Below are positions 1 through 6,719 of a stretch of DNA of 22,963 nucleotides, in pieces. Source of the DNA: a virus; the IMG/VR virus record IMGVR_UViG_3300025889_001006, positions 1-22,963 of that record; one strand, written 5' to 3'. How positions within the stretch are numbered: position 1 is the first letter of the stretch; every line of letters begins with the position of its first letter. Both the position numbers and the translations under genes were made by a program. The notes under the pieces are model-generated. The model had not been told where the DNA came from and did no database searches. It saw only the letters and a program-made list of their open reading frames with translations.

Positions 1-1182
1 TGCAAGCGGAAAAATCCCCGGTTCGCCTACATTGCGCCATTCTACCGCCAAGCGAAGGACGTGGCTTGGCAGATTCTCCAGGACCACACCGAAGCAATAC
101 CGCAGCGCGTCGTGTCGCAAGCGGAACTCTCGGTAACGCTTCCCAACGGCGGGCGCGTCCGGCTCTACGGGGCGGACAACCCTGACAGTCTTCGCGGCAT
201 CTACCTCGACGGCTTGGTGGTCGACGAGGTCGCCGACCTGCGGCCCAATGTCTGGGGCGAGGTGCTGAGGCCAGCACTGGCTGACCGCAAGGGCTGGGCC
301 ATCTTCATCGGCACGCCTAGGGGCATCAACCTGTTTAGCGAGCTGTACTACGCCGCAGTCGAAGATCCGGCATGGTTCGCAGGCCATTATCCCGTGTCGC
401 GCACAGGCATTTTGGATGCTGATGAGCTGGCTATGATTCGGGCAACCTCGACCGACAGCCAGTATGCGCAAGAGATGGAATGCGACTTCAACGCTGCGGT
501 CGATAACGCGCTGATACCGCTCGACCTCGTGCTGCGCGCGTCAGGCAAGCACATGGCGCTGCAGGACGTGGCGGGGGCGCCGAAAGTGCTGGGCGTCGAT
601 GTGGCGCGCTATGGCGACGATCGCAGCGTCATCTTCCCCCGCCAGGGGCTGGTGGCGTTTAAGCCACGGGTGATGCGCGGGGTCAACAACATGGACCTTG
701 CCGGCATGGTGGCGGCGGCGATTGACAAGTGGAAGCCAGACGCGGTGATGGTGGACGCCGGCCGGGGGGAGGGCGTGATTGACAGGTTGCGGCAGCTGGG
801 GCATGAGGTCCACGAGGTAAACTTCGGCGGGAAAGCGGGCGACCCGCACTACGTCAACAAGCGTGCAGAGATGTGGGACAGCATGCGCCGATGGCTGGAG
901 GCCGGGGCCTGTATTCCCAACATGGTCGAACTGAAAACGGACCTGTGCGCCCCGACCTACTCATACGCCAACGCGGCCAACCGATTCGAGCTGGAGAGCA
1001 AAGACAAAATGAAGGAACGCGGGCTTTCCTCGCCAGACGTTGCCGATGCGCTCGCGCTGACGTTTGCGCACCCAGTGGCCCCCCGCCCTATAGAACTGCG
1101 GGAGTCCCAGCCCAGGGGGAGCTATAACCCTATCCGCGACAGATTAAACGTTGCGAAGTCCCCAGCCGCTCGGCTAAACTAA
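1..1182 (+). CDS. Phage terminase large subunit, C-terminal part (5' end outside window)
   Basis: This protein is the DNA-packaging motor: an ATPase that pumps DNA through the portal and a nuclease that cuts concatemers. The frame is open from base 1, so the start and the Walker A region lie upstream; 393 residues are visible. A Walker B element (LDGLVVDE, nt 205-228) is followed by the IFIGTPRG motif typical of terminases. The RNase H-like nuclease domain shows its acidic residues: Asp200 in GVDVARYGDD, Asp252 in VMVDAGRGEG and Asp346/Asp349 in SSPDVADA, counting from the first visible residue. Both halves of the enzyme therefore look intact. The portal gene follows two genes' width downstream, the usual packaging order. 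The gene is GC-rich (39 of 60 bases at 721-780). Its stop codon lies inside the first unit of an 11-bp repeat array. The assignment is secure; the exact subfamily is not resolved. Confidence 0.95.
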   Translation, partial: CKRKNPRFAYIAPFYRQAKDVAWQILQDHTEAIPQRVVSQAELSVTLPNGGRVRLYGADNPDSLRGIYLDGLVVDEVADLRPNVWGEVLRPALADRKGWAIFIGTPRGINLFSELYYAAVEDPAWFAGHYPVSRTGILDADELAMIRATSTDSQYAQEMECDFNAAVDNALIPLDLVLRASGKHMALQDVAGAPKVLGVDVARYGDDRSVIFPRQGLVAFKPRVMRGVNNMDLAGMVAAAIDKWKPDAVMVDAGRGEGVIDRLRQLGHEVHEVNFGGKAGDPHYVNKRAEMWDSMRRWLEAGACIPNMVELKTDLCAPTYSYANAANRFELESKDKMKERGLSSPDVADALALTFAHPVAPRPIELRESQPRGSYNPIRDRLNVAKSPAARLN

Positions 1183-1222
1183 TAACAGCTTATAAACAAT
1201 TTATTAACAGGTTATACACAGG
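1179..1222 (+). repeat. 11-bp tandem repeat array with DnaA-box-like 9-mers
   Basis: Four consecutive 11-bp units are visible: CTAATAACAGC (1179), TTATAAACAAT (1190), TTATTAACAGG (1201) and TTATACACAGG (1212). The first nine bases of the last unit, TTATACACA, match the DnaA-box consensus TTATNCACA exactly; the two units before it each differ by one base. The 11-bp period puts the units on nearly the same helix face. The array starts in the terminase stop codon and ends in the ribosome binding site of the next gene. The repeat is seen directly; binding by DnaA or another protein is inference. Confidence 0.7.
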
Positions 1223-1231
1223 AGTTAATAT

Positions 1232-1432
1232 ATGTGTATCGGACCTAAAGCGCCCAAGATGGCGCCGCCCCCACCTCCGCCTCCGACTATGAGTGATGCC
1301 GCCATGCAGGGCGCATATAGCGGCGAAAAGCGCCGGCAGCGTGCTATGTCTGGCCGTGGCTCGACCATCCTGACGGGCGGCTCGGGGATCATGGGGGCCG
1401 CCCCAACGGGTAAGACGGTACTTGGCGGCTAA
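1232..1432 (+). CDS. Small proline- and glycine-rich phage protein
   Basis: A 66-residue product lies between terminase and portal. Its N-terminus begins MCIGPKAP and is followed by a run of seven prolines; its C-terminus is Gly/Thr-rich (TILTGGSG, then GKTVLGG). Small proteins with an MC start, a disordered middle and a (K)TLLG-like end are common at this spot in podovirus-like genomes, but I know of no established function. The ATG at 1232 is preceded by AGGAG at 1220-1224, a good ribosome binding site, which also abuts the 11-bp repeat array. The protein looks largely disordered and basic in the middle (EKRRQRAMSGRG). It could be a virion component or an assembly factor; this is inference from position only. 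Confidence 0.75.
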   Translation: MCIGPKAPKMAPPPPPPPTMSDAAMQGAYSGEKRRQRAMSGRGSTILTGGSGIMGAAPTGKTVLGG

Positions 1433-1489
1433 CGAAGTCGCGGCTAGGGTAGGCACACGCGAAGGGCACGCACGCATGGCGGTAAACTT

Positions 1490-3178
1490 ATGGCGATAGA
1501 CGAAAAGAAGCTAAAAGACCGCGTTTTTAATCGTCGCCGTGTTCTGCGCGATGAGCGGGACCATTACGCGACGGACTGGCGCGAGCTGTCTGATTTCGTC
1601 ATGGGGTCGCGTGGGCGCTTCCTGCCTGGGGATGGAGATAATCAGGACGAAGCTACGCACCGTCGAAACGAGCGGCTATATAACGAAGTCGCAAAGATGT
1701 CGGCTAACATCCTGTCTGCGGGCATGATGGCGGGCATAACGTCGCCCGCTCGCCCGTGGTTCAAGCTGACCCACCCCGACCCGGAGTTAGAAGAATACGC
1801 GCCGGTTAAGCTTTGGCTTGATGACGTGCAGCGGGTAATCCTGCAGATATTCGCGCGTTCGAATTTCTATAACACCATGCAGAATATTTACCTTGAGCTG
1901 GGGATATTCGGCACGGCGTGCATGTGCGCGTATGAAAATTTCGATAACGTCCTGCGTTACGAACCCTACACCATCGGGTCGTTCACCCTGGCGCTGGACG
2001 GCGAGCGCAACGTCGACACCATGTACCGCGAATATCGGACGACGGTGGGCAGCGTGGTTAAGCGTTTCGGGACCGATGCCGTCAGCCGCACGGTTAAGAA
2101 CCTGTGGGACCGTGGCGATTACGACTCCAAGCTGAACGTGATACACGCTATCGAGCCTAACGTAGACCGCGATTATGGCTCCCCACTGGCGCGTAACATG
2201 CCGTACCGCAGCGTGTACTACGAAGAAGGCGGCGACGGGTATAAGCCGCTCCTGATATCGGGGTTCCAGGAAAAGCCATTCATGGCGCCGCGGTGGTCGG
2301 TGATTGCCGAGGACGTATACGCCACGTCCTACCCCGGCATCGATTCGCTGGCGTCGAATAAGTCTCTGCAAATAGAAGAACTCGATAAGGCTATCGCTAT
2401 CGAGAAGATGCACAACCCGCCGCTGGTGGGGGATAGCTCACTGAAGCAGGCGGGCGCAGAACTCATCGCGGGCGGGATTACTTATATCCCGAACATGGCC
2501 GCGACGGGTAAGGCGGGGCTGTCACCCGTATACGATGTCAACCCGCGCATCATGGAGCTGGTGCAAAGCATCCAGGAAAAAGAAGAGCGCATCCGGCGGT
2601 TTTTCTACGCTGACCTGTTCCTGATGGTCACTGAGCTGGACCGTGCGCAGATTACGGCAACCGAAATTGCCGAGCGCAAAGAAGAAAAGATGCTGATGCT
2701 CGGGCCGGTTCTGGAGCGCCTGAATAACGAGCTTCTGGACCCTGTGATCGACCGCACGTTCGCAGTCGCTCAGCGTGCCGGAATATTGCCCCCGCCTCCG
2801 CCAGAGCTGGAAGATGCAGACCTGCGCGTGGAATACGTCAGCGTACTGGCCCAGGCTCAGCGCGCGGTGTCCACGGCATCGGTTGAAGCCACGATCGCGT
2901 TCGCGGGGAATATGTCGCAGATATGGCCGGAAGCGCGCCATAAGATTGACCCGTATCAGGCGATTGACGATTACGCCCGCGCGAAGGGCGCCTCACCGAA
3001 GATTATCCGCACCGACGACGAAGCGCAGGAAGCCGCCGCAGCAGAGCAGCAGATGATGCAGATGCAGCAAGCCGCGGCGATGGGCGCTGGTGCCGCTGAG
3101 TCTGCGAGGACACTGAGCGAGACGGACACGGGGAACCCGGATAGTGCGCTGGCGATGCTGTCGGGAGCGGTGGCGTGA
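1490..3178 (+). CDS. Portal / head-to-tail connector protein
   Basis: The 562-residue product resembles the head-tail connecting protein family of short-tailed phages (T7 gp8-like). The portal is a ring at one capsid vertex through which DNA enters and leaves and onto which the tail adaptor is built. Supporting features are the N-terminal segment rich in charged helices, the SANILSAGMMAGITSPARPWFKL stretch split around residues 65-87, and the C-terminal half with LFLMVTELDRAQITATEIAERKEEK, a sequence pattern typical of these portals. The C-terminus is Gln/Met/Ala-rich and ends LAMLSGAVA. The length is usual for the family. The ATG at 1490 is the only start after an in-frame TAG at 1445, although its ribosome binding site is weak. 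The stop overlaps the GTG of the next gene (GTGA), suggesting translational coupling. Confidence 0.92.
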   Translation: MAIDEKKLKDRVFNRRRVLRDERDHYATDWRELSDFVMGSRGRFLPGDGDNQDEATHRRNERLYNEVAKMSANILSAGMMAGITSPARPWFKLTHPDPELEEYAPVKLWLDDVQRVILQIFARSNFYNTMQNIYLELGIFGTACMCAYENFDNVLRYEPYTIGSFTLALDGERNVDTMYREYRTTVGSVVKRFGTDAVSRTVKNLWDRGDYDSKLNVIHAIEPNVDRDYGSPLARNMPYRSVYYEEGGDGYKPLLISGFQEKPFMAPRWSVIAEDVYATSYPGIDSLASNKSLQIEELDKAIAIEKMHNPPLVGDSSLKQAGAELIAGGITYIPNMAATGKAGLSPVYDVNPRIMELVQSIQEKEERIRRFFYADLFLMVTELDRAQITATEIAERKEEKMLMLGPVLERLNNELLDPVIDRTFAVAQRAGILPPPPPELEDADLRVEYVSVLAQAQRAVSTASVEATIAFAGNMSQIWPEARHKIDPYQAIDDYARAKGASPKIIRTDDEAQEAAAAEQQMMQMQQAAAMGAGAAESARTLSETDTGNPDSALAMLSGAVA

Positions 3179-3585
3179 CCTCGCCGCGTGAATCTGGCGA
3201 AGTTGGCGAAGTGGTGGTCGTAACCTCGCCATGGGGGGGTCGTAAATTGAGCGGATGGCTCACAGGTTGGGAAACGTGGCTGGAGCACGGCGTCGCCTGC
3301 TTGGCATTTCAGGCGCTTGTGGGTTGGATGGTGGGTAATTACCTGTGGCCGGCTGTCGTGGCGGTTGCGTTTTTCATGGGGCGCGAAGTGGCGCAGGTCG
3401 AGGATAAAGGCCGCAGCGAACTGGTTAAGTGCGCGGACGGTAAATATCTGCGCTGCCACGTAAACACCCTGAACTCGCTAGGGTTTGGGTATGCGTTCCT
3501 GAGCCCGCGGGAGTGGTCCTTCGATTCGATTATGGACCTCGTTGTCCCGGTGGTTATGTGTATTCCTTTAATGGTGTGGGTATGA
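3175..3585 (+). CDS. Predicted small membrane protein, unknown role
   Basis: A 136-residue product starting GTG at 3175, overlapping the portal stop. Hydrophobic segments at about residues 39-53, 56-69 and 119-136 suggest two or three membrane passes, with a hydrophilic loop holding Cys86 and Cys94 between them. I do not recognise a family. Membrane proteins in a phage late block can be holins, spanin parts or superinfection-exclusion proteins, so lysis is possible but unproven. The start is uncertain: a TTG at 3247, seven bases after a run of seven Gs (3233-3239), would remove the 24 hydrophilic N-terminal residues. The G run also makes this spot prone to indels. The motif CCTCGCC occurs twice in the first 60 bases. 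The protein ends inside a 14-bp tandem duplication at 3574-3601. Confidence 0.65.
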   Translation: MTSPRESGEVGEVVVVTSPWGGRKLSGWLTGWETWLEHGVACLAFQALVGWMVGNYLWPAVVAVAFFMGREVAQVEDKGRSELVKCADGKYLRCHVNTLNSLGFGYAFLSPREWSFDSIMDLVVPVVMCIPLMVWV

Positions 3586-3601
3586 GCGTGTGGGTATGAG
3601 C
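3574..3601 (+). repeat. Perfect 14-bp tandem duplication at a gene junction
   Basis: GTGTGGGTATGAGC is present twice back to back, at 3574-3587 and 3588-3601. The first copy carries the stop codon of the upstream membrane-protein gene. The second copy pushes the next start (ATG 3603) 14 bases further away. Because 14 is not a multiple of three, the event also changes which frame the ATGAGC triplets open. It looks like a recent replication-slippage event. Confidence 0.85.
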
Positions 3602-3602
3602 C

Positions 3603-3869
3603 ATGGCATCAAGCGACGAAACGATAATCAGCAGAGTGGCGGAGAAGATAGAGAGAAATGGCTACAGCGGCCCGGACCGACGTACTCCGCCACCCTCCTC
3701 TCCATCGGACCTACTGAAGTGGGTGCCCCTGCTCGTCGTCGCGACCAGTGGATACAGTGGCTACGTCGCGATGCAGCACGACGTTGAGCGATTGCAGCGC
3801 GATGTGTCTGAGATACGCGCCGATATGAAAGACAGCCACAGTGCGCTCTGGAGGAAGGTTACCGAATGA
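3603..3869 (+). CDS. Predicted single-pass membrane protein with coiled coil
   Basis: The 88-residue product has an amphipathic N-terminal segment, the motif GYSGPDRR followed by a Pro/Ser-rich linker (residues 20-35), one hydrophobic segment at about 37-57 and a C-terminal coiled-coil stretch (59-76, heptad-like VERLQRDVSEIRADM). It has no signal-peptidase site that I can see. The architecture, with a short cytoplasmic N-terminus, one membrane span and a helical tail, would fit a small holin or spanin-like protein, but I recognise no specific family. The ATG at 3603 sits just after the 14-bp duplication and has a poor ribosome binding site. An overlapping frame at 3590-3787 is less protein-like. 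The stop overlaps the next ATG (ATGA). Confidence 0.6.
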   Translation: MASSDETIISRVAEKIERNGYSGPDRRTPPPSSPSDLLKWVPLLVVATSGYSGYVAMQHDVERLQRDVSEIRADMKDSHSALWRKVTE

Positions 3870-4210
3870 GTCGCAGCGGTTCGTCGAATGTTTCGCCGCA
3901 CGCGCGGAACTCAGAGAAGGAGATACGGGAGCGCGAAAAAGAATTGCAGCAGGAAAAGCATAAGCAGCAGCAGCTCCATAACGACCGGGTAGCGTTGCTG
4001 AAGATGCCAGAGTTCCAGCGCGTAATGGCAGATGTAATTGCAAAAGGGGGGATGTTTCGGTCAGTGATGACGGGAAACTCCACGACCTACCACCTCTCGG
4101 GGCGGCAGGATTTTGCGAGGGAGATATGGGCCGATATGGCCCGCGCAAACCAAGACTTGGCTTTTGATTTGTTAAAGCCAAAGTGGGATTGGGAGGATGT
4201 TGTTAATTAA
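3866..4210 (+). CDS. Bbp19-like phage protein
   Basis: The 114-residue product has a highly charged helical N-terminal half (EKEIREREKELQQEKHKQQQ, residues 17-36) and a compact C-terminal half with the pattern FRSVMTGNSTTYHLSGRQDFAREI (split here as MTGNSTTY and SGRQDF). That second part resembles the Bbp19 family of BPP-1-type phages, found between portal and capsid genes. The family's biochemical role is not established; its position suggests a minor head or assembly protein. A strong ribosome binding site (GGAGGAAGG, about 3850-3858) precedes the ATG, which overlaps the upstream stop as ATGA. Family assignment is from recalled motif similarity. Confidence 0.75.
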   Translation: MSRSGSSNVSPHARNSEKEIREREKELQQEKHKQQQLHNDRVALLKMPEFQRVMADVIAKGGMFRSVMTGNSTTYHLSGRQDFAREIWADMARANQDLAFDLLKPKWDWEDVVN

Positions 4211-4234
4211 TGTTTGGGTTTGTTTTTGATTTTT

Positions 4235-4239
4235 GGAGA
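4235..4239 (+). promoter_or_regulatory. Ribosome binding site fixing the scaffold gene start
   Basis: GGAGA lies five bases upstream of ATG 4245. A TTG at 4233 in the same frame would place this site inside the gene, so the ATG is the better start. The upstream stretch 4211-4234 is almost all G and T on the + strand. Confidence 0.7.
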
Positions 4240-4244
4240 ATTCG

Positions 4245-4883
4245 ATGACTGACGAATACAGCGGACAGAATGACACCGAATCCGCAGGTGAAAGTCAGGC
4301 AGCGGATACTGCAAGCGGAGACAGCACGTTACTGACGGGGAGCGAAAGCCAACCGCAGGACGCGCCAGTCGAGGCGAGCAGTGCTGATGCTGACGGTAAT
4401 GAAGAACCAGCACCTGAGATACCTGAGAAGTACGAGTTCAACATGCCAAATGGCATGGAAGTGGACCAGTCACTGGCTGATGAAGCCTTGCCTGTGTTCA
4501 AGGAACTCGGCCTGTCTCAGGAGCAAGCGGACAAGCTGACCGGCCTAATGGTCGCAAAGGCTGAACGTGATTCTCAGATGATGGCTGATGCTTACCAGAA
4601 GCAGATAAGCGATTGGGCTACTGAGTTGAAAAACGATAAGGACGTGGGCGGAGAGGCGTTTGAAAAGAATGTTTCTGTTGCTCGCGAGGCCATCGATAAG
4701 TTCGGGTCTCCCGAATTGAGAGATGCACTTAATAGCACGGGCATGGGAAACCACCCGGAAGTTTTTAAGTTTGCTCTCGCTGTTGGTAAATACCTTGTCG
4801 AGGACCAACCAGGCTCAGGTGAACCCGCCAAGATGGAGTCGGTGATTGAAAGTCGCCTGTACCCCAACGAGGCACGACACTAA
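4245..4883 (+). CDS. Scaffold-like capsid assembly protein
   Basis: The 212-residue product begins MTDEYSGQND. The first third is acidic and low in complexity (Glu, Asp, Ser, Ala), and the rest is mainly helical, with the segment YEFNMPNGMEVDQSL followed by FKELGLSQEQADKLTGL. This pattern is common in podovirus scaffold proteins, which fill the procapsid and guide coat assembly, then leave or are degraded. Its place immediately before the major capsid gene supports that role. No serine-protease signature is obvious, so I do not call a maturation protease. The TTG at 4233 is rejected as the start because the ribosome binding site GGAGA overlaps it. Confidence 0.8.
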   Translation: MTDEYSGQNDTESAGESQAADTASGDSTLLTGSESQPQDAPVEASSADADGNEEPAPEIPEKYEFNMPNGMEVDQSLADEALPVFKELGLSQEQADKLTGLMVAKAERDSQMMADAYQKQISDWATELKNDKDVGGEAFEKNVSVAREAIDKFGSPELRDALNSTGMGNHPEVFKFALAVGKYLVEDQPGSGEPAKMESVIESRLYPNEARH

Positions 4884-4897
4884 ATCATTCTGTCCGT

Positions 4898-4904
4898 AAG
4901 GAGA
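4898..4904 (+). promoter_or_regulatory. Strong ribosome binding site of the major capsid gene
   Basis: AAGGAGA ends seven bases before ATG 4912. It is the best match to the Shine-Dalgarno consensus I noticed in the window, as expected for the most abundant virion protein. It rules out the TTG at 4906, which is in the same frame but too close to the site. Confidence 0.8.
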
Positions 4905-4911
4905 TTTGACT

Positions 4912-5928
4912 ATGGCTACTTTGGGAAATAACTATCCCACGCTGGCGGACCTCGCCAAGCAGATGGATGGTCAGGGGAATGTCGTATCCGACATCATTGA
5001 GATTCTGAGTGATACCAACCAGATTCTCATGGATATGCCGTTCTTTGAGTGCAACAACGGAACCAAGCACCTGACGACGATTCGCAGCGGTATCCCGACG
5101 GGTACGTGGCGTCGTCTGTATCAGGGCGTTCAGCCGTCGAAGGCTACCAACACGCAGGTTGAAGATGCGTGCGGCATGCTGGAGTCTTGGTCCGAAGTTG
5201 ATTCCAAGCTGATTGACCTCAGCAACAACCCGGCTCGTTTCCGTCTGAACGAGGCCCGTGCTTTCCTTGAAGGCATGAACCGTCAGATGGCAACAGCTGT
5301 TTTCTACGGCAACACCGATACCGACCCCGAGCAGTTCCACGGACTTGCTCCGCGTTTTGACAGCCTGTCCGCTGAGAATGGCGGCCAGATTGTAAACGCA
5401 GGCGGCTCTGGCGCTGACAACACCTCCATCTGGATGGTTGTCTGGGGCGAGCGTACTTGCCACGGTATCTATCCGAAAGGCAGCAAAGCTGGGCTTGCGC
5501 GTGAGGACAAGGGCAAGACCACCAAAGAAGTCTCGGATGGTTCGCTGTATGACGTCCATCGTGAGAAGTTCATGTGGGACTGCGGCCTGTCGGTTCGTGA
5601 CTGGCGGTATATCGTTCGCATCGCAAACATCGATGTCAGCGACATGCAGGCAGGAAACACCGATATGTTTGCTCTTCTGCGTCAGGGCTACTGGAAACTG
5701 AAACAGCGGGAAATCAGCGGTGGCCGTGCGGCTATCTACTGCAACGCTGACGTTCTTGAGGCTCTGGATGCACAGGCAACGCCGACGGTTTCGACCAGCA
5801 CCACCACGTCAAGCGGCAACGTCCGCCTGCGTGTAAGCGAAGTCGAAGGTCGTGAGGTGATGACCTATCGCGGCATGCCTTTGCGTGAATGCGATGCCAT
5901 CCTGAACACCGAAGCTGCGGTGTCTTAA
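4912..5928 (+). CDS. Major capsid protein (epsilon15 gp7 / Bbp17-like)
   Basis: The 338-residue product forms the icosahedral shell. It resembles the GP7-type coat proteins of epsilon15 and BPP-1 Bbp17, which have an HK97-like fold. Typical segments are the N-terminal helix with YPTLADLAKQMD, then ILMDMPFFECNNGTKHLTTIRSG split around residues 43-65, GTWRRLYQGVQPSK, and the central AVFYGNTDTDPEQFHGLAPRF split around residues 129-149. The length is normal for the family and no N-terminal delta domain is apparent, so scaffolding is expected to be supplied by the separate upstream gene. The start ATG is set by the AAGGAGA site. A cement-protein gene follows after 27 bases, the same order as bbp17-bbp16 in BPP-1. 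Confidence 0.92.
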   Translation: MATLGNNYPTLADLAKQMDGQGNVVSDIIEILSDTNQILMDMPFFECNNGTKHLTTIRSGIPTGTWRRLYQGVQPSKATNTQVEDACGMLESWSEVDSKLIDLSNNPARFRLNEARAFLEGMNRQMATAVFYGNTDTDPEQFHGLAPRFDSLSAENGGQIVNAGGSGADNTSIWMVVWGERTCHGIYPKGSKAGLAREDKGKTTKEVSDGSLYDVHREKFMWDCGLSVRDWRYIVRIANIDVSDMQAGNTDMFALLRQGYWKLKQREISGGRAAIYCNADVLEALDAQATPTVSTSTTTSSGNVRLRVSEVEGREVMTYRGMPLRECDAILNTEAAVS

Positions 5929-5955
5929 TCGGAATCAACTGACAGGAGAACCGTT

Positions 5956-6408
5956 ATGATTCTTGATACTTACTCCTTGCTGTCCGATGACCAGGATTTG
6001 GCTCAGGCAGCGGGCACGTACTACAGCAATGTGCTGAACCTTTATGGTGACCCGGGGTACACCACCTCGGCAGACGCGCCTAACGGTGTCGCTCAGTCCC
6101 TTGGCAAAGGCTACCCTGTGGAGCTTCTTGTCCAGATTACTGAGACCTTCACCTCTGGCGGTGCTGCAACTCTGGTTGTGTCGCTGGAAGTTGACGACAA
6201 TGAGTCGTTTACTTCGGCAACCACCGTTGTTTCCAGCACGACGTTTGCTCTGGCTGGCCTTGTTGCCGGCACCTACCTCCTGCCGCAGCATGTTCCTTAT
6301 GGCGTAGACGAGCAGTATGTTCGTATTAAATACACCATCGGGACGGCTGCTACCACGGCAGGCAAGGTGACCGCTGGCATTGTCATGGGTCATCAGTCCA
6401 ACCGCTGA
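5956..6408 (+). CDS. Bbp16-like capsid cement protein
   Basis: The 150-residue product starts MILDTYSLLSDDQ and is beta-rich with many Val, Thr, Gly and Ala residues. It resembles the Bbp16 cement protein, which binds the outside of the BPP-1 capsid and stabilises it. The conserved features recalled for this family are the N-terminal DxxSLLSDxQ, the NVLNLYGDPGY-like segment, and the central segment describing a jelly-roll-like strand pattern with VQITETFTSGGAATLVVSL split around residues 57-75. A ribosome binding site AGGAG precedes the ATG. The gene is the last before a strong terminator, so capsid and cement proteins probably share one abundant transcript. Confidence 0.85.
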   Translation: MILDTYSLLSDDQDLAQAAGTYYSNVLNLYGDPGYTTSADAPNGVAQSLGKGYPVELLVQITETFTSGGAATLVVSLEVDDNESFTSATTVVSSTTFALAGLVAGTYLLPQHVPYGVDEQYVRIKYTIGTAATTAGKVTAGIVMGHQSNR

Positions 6409-6415
6409 TAAGACT

Positions 6416-6443
6416 GGGAGGGGGCTTCGGCTCCCTCCCTTTT
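6416..6443 (+). terminator. Intrinsic (Rho-independent) terminator with UUCG tetraloop
   Basis: A 10-bp stem GGGAGGGGGC / GCTCCCTCCC, with one G-U pair, closes on the very stable TTCG loop and is followed by TTTT. It begins seven bases after the cement-protein stop and ends 13 bases before the next ATG. It is the only convincing terminator in the window and would lower expression of the downstream tail genes relative to the capsid genes. Confidence 0.9.
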
Positions 6444-6456
6444 AACTGGAGGCTTT

Positions 6457-6699
6457 ATGGCCGTTCGTTATCGGGTGACCAAACCCTGCTTCTATCAAGG
6501 CTGCTTCCGCGAGCCTGGGAACAAACATGAAATTGTTGTTCTTCCTGAGAAATTAGCTGCGAAAGACACGCCAAGTTATTTAGAGTTTGTTCCAGAGCCT
6601 AAGCCTGAGACAACTCGCGGGCGTAAAAAAGAAGATGTTGTCGAGCCAGAACCTGTAGAATACGAGGCAGTCTCGATTGCTGACACTGATGTAATTTAG
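6457..6699 (+). CDS. Small acidic phage protein, Bbp15 position
   Basis: The 80-residue product begins MAVRYRVTKPCFYQGCFREPG, which has a short beta-like head with two cysteines (Cys11, Cys16), then HEIVVLPEK and PSYLEFV. The C-terminal half is low complexity with many Glu, Pro and Lys (KPETTRGRKKEDVVEPEPVE). Small proteins with a compact basic head and a charged Pro-rich tail are common between capsid and adaptor genes in these phages; I know of no firm function. The ribosome binding site CTGGAGG lies just after the terminator. The last codons form the first copy of a short direct repeat (6682-6714). Confidence 0.7.
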   Translation: MAVRYRVTKPCFYQGCFREPGNKHEIVVLPEKLAAKDTPSYLEFVPEPKPETTRGRKKEDVVEPEPVEYEAVSIADTDVI

Positions 6700-6714
6700 C
6701 GACACTGAGGTAAT
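6682..6714 (+). repeat. Short direct repeat spanning a gene junction
   Basis: GACACTGATGTAAT (6682-6695) and GACACTGAGGTAAT (6701-6714) match at 13 of 14 positions with a 19-base period. The first copy encodes the C-terminus of the small acidic protein; the second lies between genes and its GAGG forms the ribosome binding site of the adaptor gene at 6720. Confidence 0.8.
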
Positions 6715-6719
6715 CTGAA

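Noticed and set aside
1204-1231. Sigma-70-like promoter (TTAACA and TAATAT) in the repeat array
   Set aside because: Both boxes are imperfect, the spacing is 16 bases, and a transcript would start after the ATG of the next gene. The 11-bp repeat explains the same bases better.
1476-1499. A seven-codon leader peptide (ATG 1476) overlapping the portal start
   Set aside because: It has no ribosome binding site and no attenuator-like structure beside it; short ATG-to-stop frames of this size are common by chance.
1787-2413. Long open frame on the minus strand opposite the portal gene
   Set aside because: It is a shadow of a GC-rich gene, has no ribosome binding site, and its product shows no protein-like features; similar antisense frames at 2971-3459, 4885-5559 and 5935-6393 were rejected for the same reason.
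3590-3787. 65-residue frame overlapping the single-span membrane protein gene
   Set aside because: Its product is Arg/Gln-rich and low in structure, while the 3603 frame has a clear membrane span, a coiled coil and an ATGA link to the next gene.
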